Source: an uncultured Caulobacter sp. (GTDB lineage: Bacteria; Pseudomonadota; Alphaproteobacteria; Caulobacterales; Caulobacteraceae). Taken from it: a stretch of DNA of 50,463 nt. Location: assembly GCF_947036865.1 (NCBI RefSeq), contig NZ_CAMQSF010000025.1:1-50463 (forward strand). Direction: 5' to 3'. The notes under the pieces are model-generated. The model searched no databases. It saw only the letters and a list, made by a program, of their open reading frames with translations, and was not told the origin of the DNA. Both the position numbers and the translations under genes were made by a program. Positions 8,125 to 17,061 of the stretch are shown here, in pieces; the stretch's first letter is position 1, and each line of letters opens with the position of its first letter.

Positions 8125-9936
8125 TCAGGCCGCCCGCGCCGCGCGGGCGGCGCCGGCCCTGGCGCCGGTGTCGAAGCGCGACACCAGCCGCTCCAGTTCG
8201 CCGGCCTCGCCCTTCAGGCTGGTCGCCGCCGCCGTGGCCTGTTCGACCATCGCCGCGTTCTGCTGGGTCACCTGATCCATCTGGTTCACGGCCTGGTTGA
8301 CCTCGCTGAGGCCGACGGCCTGCTGCTGGGCGGACTCGGCGATCTCGGAGATCAGGCGATCGATCTCGTTGACCTTCAGGGCGATGGCGCCGAGGGCCGA
8401 CCCCGTCTCGCCCACCAGCTTGACGCCGCGCTCGACCTGGTCCGAGCTGTTGGCGATCAGGGCCTTGATCTCCTTGGCGGCCTCGGCCGAGCGTTGAGCC
8501 AGGGCGCGGACTTCCTGGGCGACGACGGCGAAGCCCTTGCCCGCCTCGCCGGCGCGCGCGGCCTCGACCCCGGCGTTCAGCGCCAGCAGGTTGGTCTGGA
8601 AGGCGATCTCGTCGATGACCCCAATGATCTGGCCGATCTGGCCCGAGCTCTCGGAGATCTCGCCCATCGCCGACACCGCGTCGCGCATCACCGTTCCCGA
8701 ACGCTCGGCGTCCTGCTTGGCGGCCGAGGCGGCCGACGACACCTGGCGCGCGCCGTCGGCGCTGCGCTTGACCGTGGCGGTGATCTGGTCCAGCGCGGCG
8801 GCGGTCTCTTCCAGGCTGGCCGCCTGCTGTTCGGTGCGGCGCGACAGGTCGTTCGAGGCCGAGGCGATCTCGTCCGAGCCGCCGCGGATGCCGCCGGTCG
8901 CCTCGGCGATGGCGGTCATGGCCTCTTGGAGGCTTTCCACGGTCGTGTTGAAGTCGGTCTTGATCTGGCGGTACTGGCCGTTGAACTCCTCGACGATGCG
9001 GCAGGTCAGGTCGCCCTTGGCCAGGCGTCCGAGGCTGGCGGCCAGGGTGGTCACCACCATCGCCTGCTCGGCCTCGACCTTGCGACGCTCGGCCTCGGTG
9101 CGCCCGCGCTCGCTGTCGGCGTCGGCGCGCATCCGCTCGGCCTCGGTCTCGAGCGCGCGAGCGCGCAGGCCGTTGTCCTTGAACACCTGAACCGCCTGGG
9201 CCATGGCGCCGATCTCGTCGCCGCGTCCGCGACCGCCGACCTCGACCGTCAGATCGCCCGCGGCCAGCTTGCCCATGACGCCGGTCATCAGGCCAATCGG
9301 CCTGGCGATGGAGCGCGTCATCAAGACGCCCAGGGTCGCCGAGAGGCCGGCCGACAACAGGCCGCCGACGATCAGGACGATCTCGCTGATCCGGATGGCG
9401 CTGTCCCGCTTCGTCGAACGCGAGGCCAGCAAGGCGTTCTCGGCGTCGCGCATCTGTCCGACGGCGGCCCGGATGCCGTCCATGGACGTCTTGCCCACGC
9501 CCGAGGCTTCCAGGCTTCGCGCCGCCTCGACCCCGCCCGACTGCACCAGGCGGATCTCTTCGGCGGCGACCTGGGTCTGCCAATGCTTGACGTGCCCGCG
9601 CAGCGTCGCGATCCGCGCCTGCTGCTGGGGATTGTCGGACGTCAGCGACGCCAGCTTGTCGAGCGCCGCCGCCGTGACCGCGCCGCCCTTGCGATAAGGC
9701 TCGAGAAAGCGCTCGTCGGTCGACACCAGATAGCCGCGCACGCCGGTCTCCTGATCGACCATCGACGAACCGATGGCGTCCAGTTGGGAGAGAACGTCGC
9801 GCGTGTGGTCGTTCCAGTGGGAGGTGCTGCGGATGCTTCCCAGATTGAAGAGAACCAGCGCCGCGACCAGGACCGAAACCAAGGTCACGAGGCCAAAGGC
9901 GAGCGAAAGCTTCTGCCCAATCTTGATATTGTTCAC
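8125..9936 (-). CDS. Methyl-accepting chemotaxis protein with CHASE3 sensor
   Basis: 603-residue transmembrane chemoreceptor. TM1 is about 8-30, the periplasmic CHASE3 domain about 35-180 ([12 protein letters not shown] motif), and TM2 about 186-208. A HAMP domain (about 209-262, [18 protein letters not shown]) and a second HAMP-like linker (about 290-345, [13 protein letters not shown]) follow. The cytoplasmic signalling helices run about 365-585, with the hairpin tip [20 protein letters not shown]. The tip has NAGVEAARA where NAAVEAARA is usual. The tail is Ala/Arg-rich. It signals through CheA/CheW; the ligand is unknown. Confidence 0.95.
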   Translation of the reverse strand: MNNIKIGQKLSLAFGLVTLVSVLVAALVLFNLGSIRSTSHWNDHTRDVLSQLDAIGSSMVDQETGVRGYLVSTDERFLEPYRKGGAVTAAALDKLASLTSDNPQQQARIATLRGHVKHWQTQVAAEEIRLVQSGGVEAARSLEASGVGKTSMDGIRAAVGQMRDAENALLASRSTKRDSAIRISEIVLIVGGLLSAGLSATLGVLMTRSIARPIGLMTGVMGKLAAGDLTVEVGGRGRGDEIGAMAQAVQVFKDNGLRARALETEAERMRADADSERGRTEAERRKVEAEQAMVVTTLAASLGRLAKGDLTCRIVEEFNGQYRQIKTDFNTTVESLQEAMTAIAEATGGIRGGSDEIASASNDLSRRTEQQAASLEETAAALDQITATVKRSADGARQVSSAASAAKQDAERSGTVMRDAVSAMGEISESSGQIGQIIGVIDEIAFQTNLLALNAGVEAARAGEAGKGFAVVAQEVRALAQRSAEAAKEIKALIANSSDQVERGVKLVGETGSALGAIALKVNEIDRLISEIAESAQQQAVGLSEVNQAVNQMDQVTQQNAAMVEQATAAATSLKGEAGELERLVSRFDTGARAGAARAARAA

Positions 9937-10392
9937 GCTGGAACCCCCAGTTCGCCGCTCCAGGCTCGACGCTAGAGACAGTTCAGATCGAACCTGGGTT
10001 CATCTCAGAAAAAAACAGTTAATTTTTGCGTCGGCTTTCCGACAAAAGAAGTGTTCAACGGAATTTTTGAAATACCCAGTTTGGGTTTTACCTCTACTTC
10101 AATCCACCAGAACAAGTTTCATCTGTGGTTGAGCGCGGTTATTGGAAATGTAAATCTGGCCGCACAGTTTCTGGACCTGCGCGCCGTTATGCCGCGCCAC
10201 GCTCGTCGGTTCGAGGCGACGGCCGCGTGGCGCGATCTCTTTGAAAAGGCAACAGTCAAGCGCGGCGTCTTGCCGCCGAGATCAGGCCTTAGAGCCTTCG
10301 CGACCATGTCGCGCCCGTCGCGGGGCAACTCGGGCTCGGGGCTCCTAAGCTTTCGCGAACGCTTTGGATCAGCGGCGGAGAGCCAAAGCGCC
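9937..10392. other. Gene-free stretch upstream of the chemoreceptor
   Basis: 456 bases with no convincing gene. The half next to the chemoreceptor (about 9985-10150) is strikingly AT-rich for this genome. It carries small inverted repeats (GAACC-TG-GGTTC at 9990-10001, GTCGG-CTTT-CCGAC near 10030-10043, ACCCA-GTT-TGGGT at 10074-10086), consistent with a promoter/regulator region. The remainder (10150-10392) returns to high GC without a supportable ORF. Confidence 0.5.
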
Positions 10393-11769
10393 CTAACGCA
10401 GGGATCGCCCCACCCGGTCGAGATCCGCCGACGCCAGCTTGGGGGTATCGGGGTTGCCGACGGGCTCGCCGCCCTCGGCCAGCAGGTGATCGATCCGGGC
10501 CTTCTGCGACTTGAAGGCCGCCAGTTCCGAACCGCCCAGCACCGTGCCCTGCGGCACCTTGGCGCCGATCGGGTTGACCCGCTCGCCGTTCTGCCAGACC
10601 TCGTAGTGCAGGTGCGGACCGGTCGCCAGGCCGGTGGCGCCGACATAGGCGACCACCTGACCCTGGCGGACATGCACGCCCGGCCGAATGCCCGGGGCGT
10701 AGCGCGAGATGTGGCCGTAGCCGGTGTCCCAGGCTCCGGAGTGGCGGATGCGCAGCCAGTTGCCATAGCCGGCCCAGCGCCTGGCCTCCAGCACGACGCC
10801 GTCGCCGGCCGCCAGGATCGGGGTGCCGGTCCCGGCGCCGAAGTCGACGCCCTTGTGCGCCCGCGTGAAGCCCAGCACCGGGTGCTTGCGCATGCCGAAG
10901 GTCGAGGTGATCCGCGCGCCGTCGACCGGGGTGCGCAGCAGGAAGCCTTTGATGTTCTTGCCCAGTTCGTCGAAGAACTGCTGCTTGCCGTCGCTGTCGC
11001 GGCGATCGAAGGCGTAGAACTTCTGGCCCTTGACCTCGGCGTATTCCAGGTCGCCGGCCTCGACCGTGCGGCCGCTCTCGGTGACCTTGCGGTCGAACAC
11101 CAGGCAGAAGCGGTCGCCCTCGTGGATGTCGCGGGCGAAGTCGATCTTGTGCGAGAACAGCTTGGCCGCCTCGCTGATCACCGCCGGGGTGCCGCCGACA
11201 TTGGCCACGCTCTCGTAGAACGAGCCCTCCATCTCGCCGCACGCGACCTTCTTCTCGTCGCGGACCTTCTCTTCCAGCTCGCGCAGGCGCAGGGCGCCGT
11301 CGAAGGTGCGCGAGACGGTCAGGGTCGAGTTCGGGCTGGTGCGCATCGACAGCCCGATCAGCCGGGCGGGACCGCGCTGGCTGCGCCGCTGGGCGATGGC
11401 GGCCTCGAAGGCCATGCCGGCCTTGATGTTGACGGTGTCGACCGCGCCCTTCAGGGCCGCGACCACGGCCTGGGCCTCTTCCGGCGCGACGCCGGCGCGC
11501 TGCACGGCGCCTTGCAGGGTCTCGCCGGGGCGGACCTTGACCTCGACATTCTCGGGACGCTCGAAGCCGGGCTGGGCCTCGGCGCTGGCGAAGGCCACGT
11601 GCTGCAGGGCCGTCAGGGCGGCGGGATCCAGGGGCGCCTTGACCTTCGGGGCCGAGACGTCGTCGGCCGTCAGCTTCCAGCCCAGGGCCAGCGCCGCCAT
11701 GCCGGCGACGGCGGTGAAAATCCTCGGCGCCCAGCGCGTGGCGCTGCGTCTGGGATCGAATTCCTGCAT
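10393..11769 (-). CDS. Membrane-anchored M23 peptidoglycan endopeptidase
   Basis: 458 residues. One N-terminal membrane segment (about 16-34) is followed by an OapA/LysM-like region (VRPGETLQGAVQRAGV, about 78-100), a linker domain and a C-terminal LytM (M23) domain. The zinc and catalytic residues are intact: H305 and D309 (HKGVD) and H386/H388 (HLHYE). This is the layout of MepM-type D,D-endopeptidases, which cleave peptide cross-links during wall growth and division. It could also be one of the LytM division factors; I cannot assign a Caulobacter name. It is transcribed in the same direction as ctrA, which lies upstream of it with a terminator between. Confidence 0.92.
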   Translation of the reverse strand: MQEFDPRRSATRWAPRIFTAVAGMAALALGWKLTADDVSAPKVKAPLDPAALTALQHVAFASAEAQPGFERPENVEVKVRPGETLQGAVQRAGVAPEEAQAVVAALKGAVDTVNIKAGMAFEAAIAQRRSQRGPARLIGLSMRTSPNSTLTVSRTFDGALRLRELEEKVRDEKKVACGEMEGSFYESVANVGGTPAVISEAAKLFSHKIDFARDIHEGDRFCLVFDRKVTESGRTVEAGDLEYAEVKGQKFYAFDRRDSDGKQQFFDELGKNIKGFLLRTPVDGARITSTFGMRKHPVLGFTRAHKGVDFGAGTGTPILAAGDGVVLEARRWAGYGNWLRIRHSGAWDTGYGHISRYAPGIRPGVHVRQGQVVAYVGATGLATGPHLHYEVWQNGERVNPIGAKVPQGTVLGGSELAAFKSQKARIDHLLAEGGEPVGNPDTPKLASADLDRVGRSLR

Positions 11770-11954
11770 CGGGCCCCCGTCGGTGTCGATGCCGCGCTCG
11801 TCAAAATGAGACGGCTGGGTCGCCCCCCAGCAAGCGTCGGGCCGGACCTAGCGCAAGCGCGATCCGGACGGCAAGGACTATTCGGCGCTTCGGTTGATTT
11901 GTCACGGTCTGGTTAACCAACCTGGGTCGGCCAAGCGTAACCGTATGATCGATA

Positions 11955-11984
11955 AACGAAAACGCCCACCGCGAGGGTGGGCGT
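11955..11984 (-). terminator. ctrA terminator
   Basis: A 9-bp stem ACGCCCACC/GGTGGGCGT (11962-11970, 11976-11984) is followed on the minus strand by TTTCGTTTATC. It lies 24 bases after the ctrA stop. Confidence 0.85.
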
Positions 11985-12007
11985 ATCCGGGCGCGAAGGC
12001 GCTGAGA

Positions 12008-12703
<696 letters not shown>

Positions 12704-12786
12704 GAGCCCCTCCACGCCAAAACTGGCGTATTCGAACGTCTTGGCGGAAGCCCGCCGTTGAAACCCTTCGACCATTCTGCCGGAGA

Positions 12787-12852
12787 GTTAATTTAAGACT
12801 GGTTAATGGTGAATGTTTCTGTCGGCTTGATGGTTAATCTGATTTGCGAATC
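12787..12852 (-). promoter_or_regulatory. ctrA promoter region with CtrA half-sites and a GANTC site
   Basis: Four TTAA half-sites lie at 12788-12791, 12793-12796, 12803-12806 and 12834-12837, 85-135 bases before the ctrA start. A CcrM methylation site GAATC lies at 12848-12852. This matches the known Caulobacter arrangement: a distal P1 promoter sensitive to GANTC methylation and GcrA, and a proximal P2 promoter activated by phosphorylated CtrA. The best pair (12793-12796 with 12803-12806) has 6 bases between half-sites rather than the consensus 7. Confidence 0.75.
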
Positions 12853-13187
12853 GGGTGCAAGCGGCCTTCCGGCCCCCGGTCGCATTGGTCGCAGGCGTCG
12901 CCGGGGGGCTGGCGGAAGGCCGGGTCCGCGCTCGAAAATCGACCAAGTCCAGGCGGGGAAACACCGTTACGGCGTTAAGAGCCGCTCGCCCAGCAGGCGA
13001 TCTTGCGGCGTTCTGTCGCGAGAGGTTTTCGGCGCTCGGGCCGCCGCGAGGCCGCCCGTCGGACCCCGGCCGATTCCCATGCCGGCCGGGCGCTTTCCGA
13101 CCCGCCAATTGGTCGCACCGACGCGGTGAGTTCACACCCGATTAACCACGATGGCCGAGTCTAGCCCCGCTGTTTCACGGAGCCGTC
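12853..13187. other. Intergenic region between divergent ctrA and fliI
   Basis: Together with the ctrA promoter this makes a 484-base gap. Short ORFs on both strands (for example 12803-13135) have no recognisable product and run through promoter sequence. Near fliI there is a CtrA-like half-site TTAACC (13142-13147) and a GAGTC methylation site (13157-13161). These are plausible parts of a class II flagellar promoter. Confidence 0.5.
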
Positions 13188-14522
13188 TTGCGTAGCCTCA
13201 TCGCCGCCGTCGAACGTATCGATCCCCTGACCATCTTCGGCCGCGTCGCGGCGGTGAACGGTCTGCTGATCGAGGCCCGGGGCGGACTGACCCGCCTGGC
13301 GGTCGGCGCGCGGGTCGAGATCAGCCGGTTCGGCGACAAGCCGCTGCCGGCCGAGGTGGTCGGCTTCCGCGAGACCCGCGCCCTCTTGATGCCCTTCGGC
13401 CCCGTCGAGGGCGTCGCGCCGGGCGCGGAAATCCGCATCGTGCCGGAAGGCGCCGTGGTCCGCCCGACCAAGGCCTGGCTGGGCCGCATCATCAACGCGT
13501 TCGGCGAGCCAATCGACGGCCTGGGTCCCCTGCCCCAGGGCGAGGTTCCCTATCCGCTGAAGACCGCCCCGCCGCCGGCCCACGCCCGCGGCCGGGTCGG
13601 CGAGCGCCTGGACCTGGGCGTGCGGTCGATGAACGTCTTCACCACCACCTGCCGGGGCCAGCGCCTGGGCATCTTCGCCGGCTCGGGCGTCGGCAAGTCG
13701 GTGCTGCTGTCGATGCTGGCCAAGGAGGCCACCTGCGACGCCGTCGTCGTCGGCCTGATCGGCGAGCGGGGCCGCGAGGTCCGCGAGTTCGTCGAGGAGA
13801 CCCTGGGCGAGGAGGGCCTGCGCCGCGCCGTCGTAGTGGTCGCCACCTCGGACGAGCCGGCCCTGACCCGCCGCCAGGCCGCCTACATGACCCTGGCGAT
13901 CAGCGAATATCTGCGCGACCAGGACCAGGAGGTCCTCTGCCTGATGGACTCGGTGACCCGCTTCGCCATGGCCCAGCGCGAGATAGGCCTGGCCGCTGGC
14001 GAGCCGCCGACCACCAAGGGCTATACGCCCACCGTCTTCACCGAGCTGCCCAAGCTCTTGGAGCGCGCCGGCCCCGGCCCGATCCGGCCCGACGGCACCA
14101 CCGCCGCCCCGATCACCGCCCTGTTCACGGTCCTCGTCGATGGCGACGACCACAACGAGCCGATCGCCGACGCCACGCGCGGTATTCTCGATGGCCACAT
14201 CGTCATGGAGCGCGCGATCGCCGAGCGCGGCCGCTTCCCGGCCATCAATGTCCTGAAGTCGATCAGCCGGACCATGCCGGGCTGCCAGCACCCGCACGAG
14301 CGCGACATCGTCAAGGGCGCGCGCCAGGTGATGGCCGCCTATTCGAACATGGAAGAGCTGATCCGCATCGGCGCCTATCGCGCCGGGGCCGATCCGGTCG
14401 TCGACCGCGCCATCCGCCTGAACCCGGCGATCGAGGCCTTCCTGAGCCAGGATAAGGAAGAAGCAACCTCTCTGGACGACTCTTTCGGCATGTTGGGGCA
14501 GATCCTGGCGAGTGACTACTGA
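13188..14522 (+). CDS. fliI: Flagellar type III export ATPase FliI
   Basis: 444 residues, typical for FliI. The N-terminal domain (about 1-90) is followed by the F1-beta-like ATPase core with Walker A GSGVGKS (about 165), Walker [13 protein letters not shown] and the arginine-rich ERAGPGP segment. FliI energises export of flagellar subunits with FliH and FliJ at the cytoplasmic base of the flagellum. The start is TTG 13188, backed by GGAG 5 bases upstream; no ATG gives a full N-terminus. The stop overlaps the fliJ start by one base, so the two are translationally coupled. The nearby TTAACC half-site suggests CtrA control. Confidence 0.95.
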   Translation: MRSLIAAVERIDPLTIFGRVAAVNGLLIEARGGLTRLAVGARVEISRFGDKPLPAEVVGFRETRALLMPFGPVEGVAPGAEIRIVPEGAVVRPTKAWLGRIINAFGEPIDGLGPLPQGEVPYPLKTAPPPAHARGRVGERLDLGVRSMNVFTTTCRGQRLGIFAGSGVGKSVLLSMLAKEATCDAVVVGLIGERGREVREFVEETLGEEGLRRAVVVVATSDEPALTRRQAAYMTLAISEYLRDQDQEVLCLMDSVTRFAMAQREIGLAAGEPPTTKGYTPTVFTELPKLLERAGPGPIRPDGTTAAPITALFTVLVDGDDHNEPIADATRGILDGHIVMERAIAERGRFPAINVLKSISRTMPGCQHPHERDIVKGARQVMAAYSNMEELIRIGAYRAGADPVVDRAIRLNPAIEAFLSQDKEEATSLDDSFGMLGQILASDY

Positions 14523-14941
14523 TGACCAAGTGGGCCGCCTCGCTGATCCGCCTCTCGACCCACGAGGTCGAGACCCTGCAGAAACGCCTCGCCGAGATCG
14601 TCGAACGCCGCATGGCCGCCGAGCTGCGCGTGGCCATGCTGGACGCCGAGGCCGAGGCCGAGGCCAAGAGCGCCGAGGGCGACGCCAGCGCCGGCTGGTA
14701 CATGATCGGTTATCGCGAGGGCTATAAGCGCCGCCGCGCCGACATGCTGGTCCAGATCGAGCAATGCCGGATGGAGGAGGCCGGAGCCCGCGACGCCCTC
14801 TCCGAGGCCTTCGAGGCCCTGAAGAAGTACGAGCACGTCGCCGAGCAGGCCAAGATCCTGGCGGCCAAGAAGCTGGGCGCGTTCGAAGCGGCGCAGATGG
14901 ACGAGCTCAGCATCCGCCGCGCCGCCGTCAGCGGGCGGTAG
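14522..14941 (+). CDS. fliJ: Flagellar export chaperone FliJ
   Basis: 139 residues, almost entirely charged coiled coil (HEVETLQKRLAEIVERRMAA, and a second helix about 70-125), as expected for FliJ. FliJ forms the central stalk of the FliI ring and shuttles chaperones. Similarity is judged from length, coiled-coil character and position directly after fliI (TGATG overlap). Confidence 0.88.
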   Translation: MTKWAASLIRLSTHEVETLQKRLAEIVERRMAAELRVAMLDAEAEAEAKSAEGDASAGWYMIGYREGYKRRRADMLVQIEQCRMEEAGARDALSEAFEALKKYEHVAEQAKILAAKKLGAFEAAQMDELSIRRAAVSGR

Positions 14942-14969
14942 CCTCCCGATCATGAGCCCGACCAACTCT

Positions 14970-15082
14970 TGTCATCCCGGCCGCGGCGCGAAGCGCGAAG
15001 CGCCGGGACCCAGGGGCGGCGGGCGCGGCGATCCCTCACCCCCTGGGTCCCGGATCGTCCCTTCGGGCCGTCCGGGATGACA
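14970..15082. repeat. Nested palindromic intergenic repeat
   Basis: The outer arms TGTCATCCCGG (14970-14980) and CCGGGATGACA (15072-15082) are perfect inverted repeats. Inside, a perfect 14-bp pair CCGGGACCCAGGGG (15003-15016) / CCCCTGGGTCCCGG (15040-15053) forms a second stem. The ATG of the downstream xylanase gene lies in the right outer arm. Confidence 0.85.
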
Positions 15083-16144
15083 CGGAAATTGGATCTCACC
15101 AGAAGATCAGCGATCGCCTCGGCCCTGGCGCTCTCGGCCTGCGCGCGCGAGGTCAAGAGCCAGCCGATCACCGACACGCCGCTGAAGTCGATCGCCTCGA
15201 CTCCGGTCGGCGCCTGCGTGCAGCACGCCTTCCTGCAGGATCCCGCCTACGCCGCGCTGTTCGCCCGGCACTATTCCCAGCTCACGCCCGAGTGGGAAAT
15301 GAAGATGGAGTACATCCTGCAGGATGACGGGCGCTTCCGCTTCGACCGCCCCGACGCCATCGCCGCCTTCGCGCGCCAGAACGGCATCCGCCTCTACGGC
15401 ACGACCCTGGTCTGGTACGATCAGGCCATGCCGGCCTTCCTGAAGCTGGACGGCCAGGGCGAGCCGTTCGCGCGGGCCTATCGCAACTACATCCTGGCCG
15501 TGGCCGGACGCTATCGCGGCCAGGCGGTGGGTTGGGACGTGGTCAACGAGACGGTGGCCGATGACGGCGTGACCCTGCGCTCGTCGATCTGGACCCGAAA
15601 CCTCGGCGTCGACCAGCACATGGTCCTGGCGTTTCAGCACGCCAAGGAAGCCGACCCGAACGCGGTGCTGTTCATCAACGACTACCACCTGGAGAACAAT
15701 CCGACCAAGCGGGCGACCTTCCTGCGCACGGTCGAGCGCCTCTTGAAGGCCGGGGCGCCGATCGGCGGGCTTGGCACCCAGAGCCACCTTGATCTCGACG
15801 TCACCCGGCCGGGCCTCTGCCGCGCGGCGATGCGCGATCTGGCCAGCTTCGGCCTGCCGATCCACGTGTCGGAGCTGGATGTCTCCTTGGGCGACAGGCC
15901 CGACTTCGCGCGCCTGCCCGACCTGTTGCGCCGCCAGGCCGACCTCGCCCGCGAGCTGGCCGAGGCCTATATGGCCCTGCCCGCCCCCCAGCGGTTCGCC
16001 TTCACGGTCTGGGGCCTGCGCGACCGCGACAGCTGGCTGCGGGGCCAGTCCGGCCAGCGGCCGCGCGACCAGGGCCTGCCGTTCGACGACGCCGGGCGGC
16101 CCAAGCCGATGTTCCAGGCGCTGGCCGAGGTGCTGTCGGGTTAG
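15077..16144 (+). CDS. GH10 endo-1,4-beta-xylanase, predicted lipoprotein
   Basis: 355 residues from ATG 15077. The N-terminal signal has RR (LTRRSAIASALALSAC) and a lipobox LSAC with C22 as the lipid-anchored residue. The GH10 barrel follows: LTPEWEMKMEY, the acid/base motif WDVVNE (E158), and the nucleophile motif VSELDVS (E266). Substrate-binding His/Trp motifs (GTTLVWYDQ, GTQSHLD, FTVWGLRDRDSW) are present. It cleaves xylan to xylo-oligosaccharides at the cell surface or in the periplasm, feeding the xylose pathway encoded 20 kb away. A longer in-frame start (14969) would be translated repeat sequence, so the shorter one is chosen. Confidence 0.92.
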   Translation: MTRKLDLTRRSAIASALALSACAREVKSQPITDTPLKSIASTPVGACVQHAFLQDPAYAALFARHYSQLTPEWEMKMEYILQDDGRFRFDRPDAIAAFARQNGIRLYGTTLVWYDQAMPAFLKLDGQGEPFARAYRNYILAVAGRYRGQAVGWDVVNETVADDGVTLRSSIWTRNLGVDQHMVLAFQHAKEADPNAVLFINDYHLENNPTKRATFLRTVERLLKAGAPIGGLGTQSHLDLDVTRPGLCRAAMRDLASFGLPIHVSELDVSLGDRPDFARLPDLLRRQADLARELAEAYMALPAPQRFAFTVWGLRDRDSWLRGQSGQRPRDQGLPFDDAGRPKPMFQALAEVLSG

Positions 16145-16232
16145 CGCCCCTTCGTAGCCGTCGCGCCGCCTCGGGCGGGCGCCGGCGCCGCGCATACACC
16201 AAATCTCAAGCGGCCCGCGGCAGGGTGTCGCC

Positions 16233-16910
16233 ATGAAACTGATCCACGCCCTGCAGGACATGGACAGCGACAACTCGCTGTCGGCGCGCTTTCGGCGTGC
16301 GCGCGCGGCGCATGTCGTCGCCCTGATCGAGAAGACCTTCGCCGAGCGCGGCCGGTGCCGCATCGCCGATCTGGGGGGCGAACCCACCTACTGGAACATC
16401 CTGTTCGACCGGAAATTCCTCGAGGCGAACAAGGTCCATGTCAGCCTGTTCAACCCGCAGCCGTTCACGGTGGACGATCCGCTGTTCACCGCCGTGGTCG
16501 GCGACGCCTGCGACCTCGCCGAGCACGCCGACAATAGCTTCGACCTCGTGCACTCCAATTCGGTGGTCGAGCACGTGGGCGACTGGCCTCGCATGGAGGC
16601 CTTCGCCCGCGAGTGCCGGCGCCTGGCGCCGCGCTACTACGTGCAGACTCCGTACTTCTGGTTCCCGATCGAGCCGCACTTCTCCAGCCCGTTCTTCCAT
16701 TGGCGCTCGGAGCAGACGCGGGCCAAGCTCCTGATGAAGCGCCCGCACGGCTTTTCGGAAAAGGCCCCCGACATCGGCGCGGCCATGCGCGACGTGCAGC
16801 ACGCGCGGCTGCTGGACAAGGCCCAGTTCCGGTTCCTGTTTCCCGACGGTCGCCATGTCGACGAAAAGGTTCTGGGCCTGACCAAGTCGCTGATCGCCAT
16901 CCGCGCCTAG
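16233..16910 (+). CDS. SAM-dependent class I methyltransferase
   Basis: 225 residues with a Rossmann methyltransferase fold. Motif I appears as CRIADLGGEPTYW (about 42-54), an acidic post-I residue follows near the HVSLFNPQPF strand, VVGDACDL marks motif II and SFDLVHSNSVVEHVGDW the FxxVxxxxVxEH motif (about 100-116). C-terminal residues include many aromatic and Phe-rich segments (YYVQTPYFWFPIEPHF). Such proteins often act on small molecules or sugars; the substrate is not inferable. It stands alone in the plus direction. Confidence 0.85.
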   Translation: MKLIHALQDMDSDNSLSARFRRARAAHVVALIEKTFAERGRCRIADLGGEPTYWNILFDRKFLEANKVHVSLFNPQPFTVDDPLFTAVVGDACDLAEHADNSFDLVHSNSVVEHVGDWPRMEAFARECRRLAPRYYVQTPYFWFPIEPHFSSPFFHWRSEQTRAKLLMKRPHGFSEKAPDIGAAMRDVQHARLLDKAQFRFLFPDGRHVDEKVLGLTKSLIAIRA

Positions 16911-17061
16911 AGCCCGCCTGGTTTGGATGGACACCTCCAGACCAGGGAAACAGGCATTCAAGTCAGATACTTGGAGCCCCTGCGAGGGCTCTCGGCGTCC
17001 GGGCGACCCGGTCGCGACGCGCCTCCGGCCGCCTTTAACCAAACGCCGACCTTTGCACGCT

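Noticed and set aside
10051..11916. 621-codon plus-strand open frame opposite the M23 peptidase
   Set aside because: Shadow of the M23 gene extended into AT-rich intergenic DNA; no domain.
12803..13135. Short ORFs on both strands between ctrA and fliI
   Set aside because: They run through the ctrA and fliI control region and have no recognisable product or ribosome-binding site.
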